Source: Marinobacter sp. HL-58
GTDB lineage: Bacteria; Pseudomonadota; Gammaproteobacteria; Pseudomonadales; Oleiphilaceae
Direction of reading: 5' to 3'
Assembly (NCBI RefSeq): GCF_001314605.1
Contig: NZ_LIHP01000010.1
Coordinates: 310,001 to 374,000, forward strand
DNA length: 64,000 nucleotides
A program made the position numbers and the translations under genes. Of the stretch, positions 61,437 to 64,000 are shown one piece after another. Position 1 is the first letter of the stretch. The number at the start of each line of letters is the position of its first letter. The notes under the pieces were generated by a model that ran no database searches, was not told where the DNA came from, and was given only the letters and a program-made list of their open reading frames with translations.

Positions 61437-61457
61437 AAATAAGTCTGTCCCGATTTT
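61437..61457. repeat. dispersed 21-bp repeat, diverged copy 3
   Basis: AAATAAGTCTGTCCCGATTTT shares the CTGTCCC-GATTTT core with copies at 32919 and 60339, with several mismatches. Intergenic, just after the 3' end of the DUF1269-like gene. Confidence 0.35.
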
Positions 61458-61463
61458 CCCGGT

Positions 61464-61973
61464 CTACTTGGGAATCAACGGAGCATGGGGCTCAATACCC
61501 TCGACACGGACATCCGGGTCGTGGGTCTTGATCAGATCCTCGTACTTTTCAACTTCATCTGTGGGCACATCGGCCATTATCAAAATCAGCCCCTCCTCGA
61601 TTGCCGACTCAAAAGATTGCAGGCGTGAGCTGGGAAACGAAGCCCCGGCAATTCCGGTCAACATGCCTCCGAGACCTGCGCCCCAGAGCCCTAGCAGAAG
61701 AACCAGGCCGCCACCGACTACAATGCCGGTGGGCGGAAACGCCAGCGCCGTCAGGCCTGCCAGAAGGCCTGCCGAGCCGCCGAACTCCAGGCCACGCTTG
61801 TAGGCTTCAAGGAAATCGTCAGATTCAGGGCCTGCATCGGGCAAACCCTCCATATCAATGCCATACCGGGCCAGCGCATAGATATGTTTTTCCGGTATAC
61901 CGCTTTCTTTCAGGTCATCGACCACCTTACGGGCGTGATCGAGATCGGGTGACAGGAAACAGAGCCTTTTCAT
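61464..61973 (-). CDS. DUF1269-like / general-stress-type membrane-associated protein
   Basis: 169 residues. An N-terminal ferredoxin-like half (RLCFLSPDLDHARKVVDDL, in part, GIPEKHIYALAR), then a glycine-rich double hydrophobic hairpin (about 65-115: GGSAGLLAGLTALAFPPTG in part, and GLWGAGLGGMLTGIAG), and a closing VPTDEVEKYEDLIK. This arrangement is that of DUF1269/GsmA-like proteins, where a glycine-zipper hairpin enters the membrane. GAGGG lies 6 nt before the ATG. It follows the 33-aa membrane peptide gene by 17 bp. Confidence 0.78.
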   Translation of the reverse strand: MKRLCFLSPDLDHARKVVDDLKESGIPEKHIYALARYGIDMEGLPDAGPESDDFLEAYKRGLEFGGSAGLLAGLTALAFPPTGIVVGGGLVLLLGLWGAGLGGMLTGIAGASFPSSRLQSFESAIEEGLILIMADVPTDEVEKYEDLIKTHDPDVRVEGIEPHAPLIPK

Positions 61974-61990
61974 GGCGATCCCTCGTGGTT

Positions 61991-62092
61991 TCAGGTGAAG
62001 TACCTGGCGATGAGAACACTGATTATTACCAGGGCGATAATGGTGCCGCCCAGAATCAAAATATTTCGCAGTGCAGCTCCGTCCTTCCTCAT
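61991..62092 (-). CDS. 33-aa single-helix membrane peptide
   Basis: From ATG 62092, with AGAGG 7 nt upstream: a basic start MRKDG, then one helix (about 11-29) ending IARYFT. The positive-inside rule puts the N-terminus in the cytosol. The upstream frame is open to 62242 but has no start signal. It lies 17 bp before the DUF1269-like gene on the same strand, so the two are probably cotranscribed. Function unknown; short membrane peptides often regulate a larger partner. Confidence 0.6.
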   Translation of the reverse strand: MRKDGAALRNILILGGTIIALVIISVLIARYFT

Positions 62093-62404
62093 GGTTTTAC
62101 CTCTTCGTCGATCTTCGATACTGCGTCTCGGAGTCGTCTTTCCGCCTCTCACGACGCAGCATTGTAAAGCCGTTAGATAGGGTTTTTGGGAGGGAAGAAC
62201 AGCGGAATTAAAACAACTCGTCACCCTCTTTAAAGATAGCAATCATGGCGACTTCTGCCACAATCAATGCAACCGCCACTGACCGATAATGCATTAGAAA
62301 AACGAGAGAGAAAGAATCGCTGCGTGCCGGCTTCGGCAACGGGGCTTTTATCGTCGTGAGGGCACAGCGGCAGTGTTGATGACGGTCATGAGCCGGAGAT
62401 AAAA
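62093..62404. other. 312-bp gene-free region with divergent promoters
   Basis: It separates the peptide/DUF1269-like pair from the ZIP gene. A 28-codon minus frame at about 62207-62293 (start MHYRSVAVA, end KEGDELF) has no ribosome site and is not called. No strong hairpin with a T-run is seen. Confidence 0.5.
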
Positions 62405-63133
62405 ATGGAAAACAGCTTCTGGACGGCTTTTGGCGCCAGTCTTGTGGCAGCGCTGGTGACAGGCATCGGCATCTACATTATCCGTCACTTTGAGGCCTGG
62501 GGCCGCAAATACAGTATCTACTTTGTTTGCTTCGCCGCCGGCGTGTTGATTTCGGTGTCCTTCCTGCACATTATTCCCAAGTCTTTCGAATTGAGCCTCT
62601 ACGCCCCCGGCTACCTGCTTGGTGGGTTCGTGTTGATGCATATGTTCAACCGATTCATCACCGCCTTCGTGTGCGAGCGAGGGACGAATCCGTCTTACGG
62701 TATAGGCCTGGTGCCCATGGTAGGCATCGGCTTTCATTCATTTATCGACGGCTTTGTCTACTCCATCACCTTTTCCACCAGCATATTCACCGGCGTGCTG
62801 GCAGCTATCGGCATGGTACTCCATGAGTTTCCTGAAGGCATTATTACCTATCTGTTACTGTCGCGCGGAGGCTTCAGCGACAGGAACGCCCTGCTCCTTG
62901 CCGTCATTGCCGCGTCACTCTCCACACCACTGGGCATGCTGGTCTCCTGGCCCTTTATCAGCAACGTCAGTCAGGCGCAGTTGGGCGTCCTGCTTTCGCT
63001 TTCAGCCGGCGCGCTGGTGTATGTGGGCGCAACGCATCTCTTGCCGCAAGCGGAAAAGGAGCATCGCCGGTTCAGCCTGTTAGCCCTGGGTGCCGGCATC
63101 CTGGTAGCTGTGCTCATCGTGTTGTCGAAATAG
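62405..63133 (+). CDS. ZIP family metal transporter
   Basis: 242 residues with eight predicted helices. The ZIP metal site is intact: HSFIDG in helix 4 (near 122) and HEFPEG in helix 5 (near 151), which hold the binuclear Zn/Fe centre. The cytosolic loop between helices 3 and 4 is short and lacks a histidine cluster. Imports divalent cations such as Zn2+, Fe2+ or Mn2+. Its 3' end overlaps the convergent hydrolase gene by 20 bp. Confidence 0.92.
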   Translation: MENSFWTAFGASLVAALVTGIGIYIIRHFEAWGRKYSIYFVCFAAGVLISVSFLHIIPKSFELSLYAPGYLLGGFVLMHMFNRFITAFVCERGTNPSYGIGLVPMVGIGFHSFIDGFVYSITFSTSIFTGVLAAIGMVLHEFPEGIITYLLLSRGGFSDRNALLLAVIAASLSTPLGMLVSWPFISNVSQAQLGVLLSLSAGALVYVGATHLLPQAEKEHRRFSLLALGAGILVAVLIVLSK

Positions 63134-64000
63134 ACCGGGCCAGGAAATCAAGTTGATCTTCGATTGACTGGATCAGAGCTTCGCCCCGATAAACATCAAA
63201 ATGGCCGACCGGATAGTGCTTCACTTCCGAGTTCGGCATTCTCTCGGCCGCTTTGGCCGCAGCACTCGCCGGGGCGACTGTATCCTGTTCGCAGATCAAC
63301 ACCAATGCCGGGCAGGCGACTTTGCTGGCCAACCGGATGGGCCGGAAAAAGGGAATCGCATAACTTACGCCCGCTGCAACGTAATTCGACGCATTGTCAG
63401 CCAGCAAGGGAACATACCCGTCCTTGCAGTCCTCAGCGGTCATCATGCCCAGCTCGCCAGGGCGGCCTGCCGATGCAATATACCTCGGAGACATCCCCAG
63501 ACCACGACGAAGCCAGTCCACCGTTCCGTGGTAAGTCAGGCGGATCGCCTGCATGAGCCCGGCATAACCGATAACACCAAGCAAAGACGCCAAACCATCC
63601 ACCATCGGGCATTGGGAGATGGTGCATTGCACGCGTCCATCCTTTGCCGCAGCCGCAATCACAAGCCCACCGGAAAACGACGTCCCCCACAGGCAAATGC
63701 GGCTGCCATCGATACGATCCAGCTGCCGAGCGAAATTCAGTGCCGCCAGCCAGTCTGCCACCTCCTTCCAAGGGCTCAGCGTCTGCCTTGGCTGACCATC
63801 ACTTTCACCGAAATGGCGGTAGTCAAAGGCAAAGACCGCATAACTCGCATTGCAAAAGGCTTCTTTAAACGGTGCCAGGCCACTGGCATGAGTCAGCCCA
63901 AAACCATGAGCCATAACCACACAGGGCAAACTTCTGCTGTCGGCATTCGGCGTGTAAAGAACACCACGACAGGTTGTACCTTGGCTCGGAAATTCCAGCA
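63114..64000 (-). CDS. alpha/beta hydrolase (partial, cut by right edge)
   Basis: The frame is open to the window end: upstream of the first in-window candidate start (TTG 63929) it reads LEFPSQGTTCRGVLYTPNA, so the true start lies outside. Motifs: VVMAHGFGLTHASGLAPF (oxyanion), DYRHFGESDG, nucleophile WGTSFSGG, acid in CEQDTVAP, and catalytic His in PVGHFDVY. Resembles the acetyl xylan esterase/DLH-like hydrolases. Substrate unknown. Confidence 0.88.
   Translation of the reverse strand, partial: LEFPSQGTTCRGVLYTPNADSRSLPCVVMAHGFGLTHASGLAPFKEAFCNASYAVFAFDYRHFGESDGQPRQTLSPWKEVADWLAALNFARQLDRIDGSRICLWGTSFSGGLVIAAAAKDGRVQCTISQCPMVDGLASLLGVIGYAGLMQAIRLTYHGTVDWLRRGLGMSPRYIASAGRPGELGMMTAEDCKDGYVPLLADNASNYVAAGVSYAIPFFRPIRLASKVACPALVLICEQDTVAPASAAAKAAERMPNSEVKHYPVGHFDVYRGEALIQSIEDQLDFLARSISTTR

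Noticed and set aside
62207..62293. 28-codon hydrophobic minus-strand frame
   Set aside because: No ribosome site or recognisable homology; likely chance.

Overview
The window looks like chromosomal DNA of a marine gammaproteobacterium, most likely Marinobacter or a close relative. This is inferred from the mix of protein families (fatty acid and sterol desaturases, a sigma-54 controlled flavin monooxygenase, RadD, TrxC, Bcp, YqeY, many hydrolases), a moderate G+C content judged by eye, and Shine-Dalgarno sequences of the AGGAG type. No species assignment was computed. There is no rRNA, tRNA, CRISPR array, integrase or transposase; it reads as ordinary chromosome with short operons on both strands and an unusual number of small gene remnants.

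Layout. 1-7225: a membrane c-di-GMP type sensor cut by the left edge, small membrane proteins, a homocysteine methyltransferase-like enzyme, an Old Yellow Enzyme, a DUF2459 lipoprotein and an NnrU-like protein. 7445-12726: a compact six-gene operon joining a TIM-barrel epimerase-like enzyme, a histidine-box membrane desaturase/hydroxylase, a complete NitT/TauT-type ABC importer and a GNAT-like protein; this is the best candidate for an undescribed pathway. 12752-18186: a secreted CocE-like hydrolase, a CrtZ/sterol-desaturase-type hydroxylase, an AraC regulator broken by one in-frame TGA, and a lipoprotein with a (GACACA)n-coded Asp-Thr linker. 18208-22343: an AcoR-type sigma-54 activator divergent from a flavin monooxygenase carrying an N-terminal NTF2-like domain, with a recognisable -24/-12 promoter and a perfect 15-bp inverted repeat as probable enhancer.

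22439-33910 holds a lipase-like hydrolase, a NADAR protein, a Lon-family protease overlapping a universal stress protein, a minimal 2OG-Fe(II) oxygenase, an outer-membrane-like protein, YqeY, a patatin and several small periplasmic or zinc-ribbon proteins. 34421-46864 holds an MBL hydrolase, SDR and aldo/keto reductases, an MmyB-type regulator, a P-type cation ATPase, a ferric-reductase-like flavocytochrome and a translationally coupled GCS2 ligase/aspartoacylase pair. 46933-55206 holds RadD with an FKBP isomerase, a methyltransferase, an Ada-like repair protein, Bcp, TrxC, a nitroreductase and a GST. The right end holds a secreted lipase-like protein, a coupled NERD / cold-shock-DUF1294 pair, DUF3010, a YfcE-like phosphoesterase, a decayed HigBA-type toxin-antitoxin locus, a ZIP transporter and a hydrolase cut by the right edge.

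A recurring theme is gene decay: remnants lie at 15432-16484, 34073-34234, 38491-38595 (a chimera of two genes that are both intact elsewhere in the window), 53079-53345, 59794-59867 (a frameshifted copy of part of the 2OG oxygenase at 28071) and 60882-61031. Functions are inferred from motifs and family resemblance read directly from the translations; no database search was possible.
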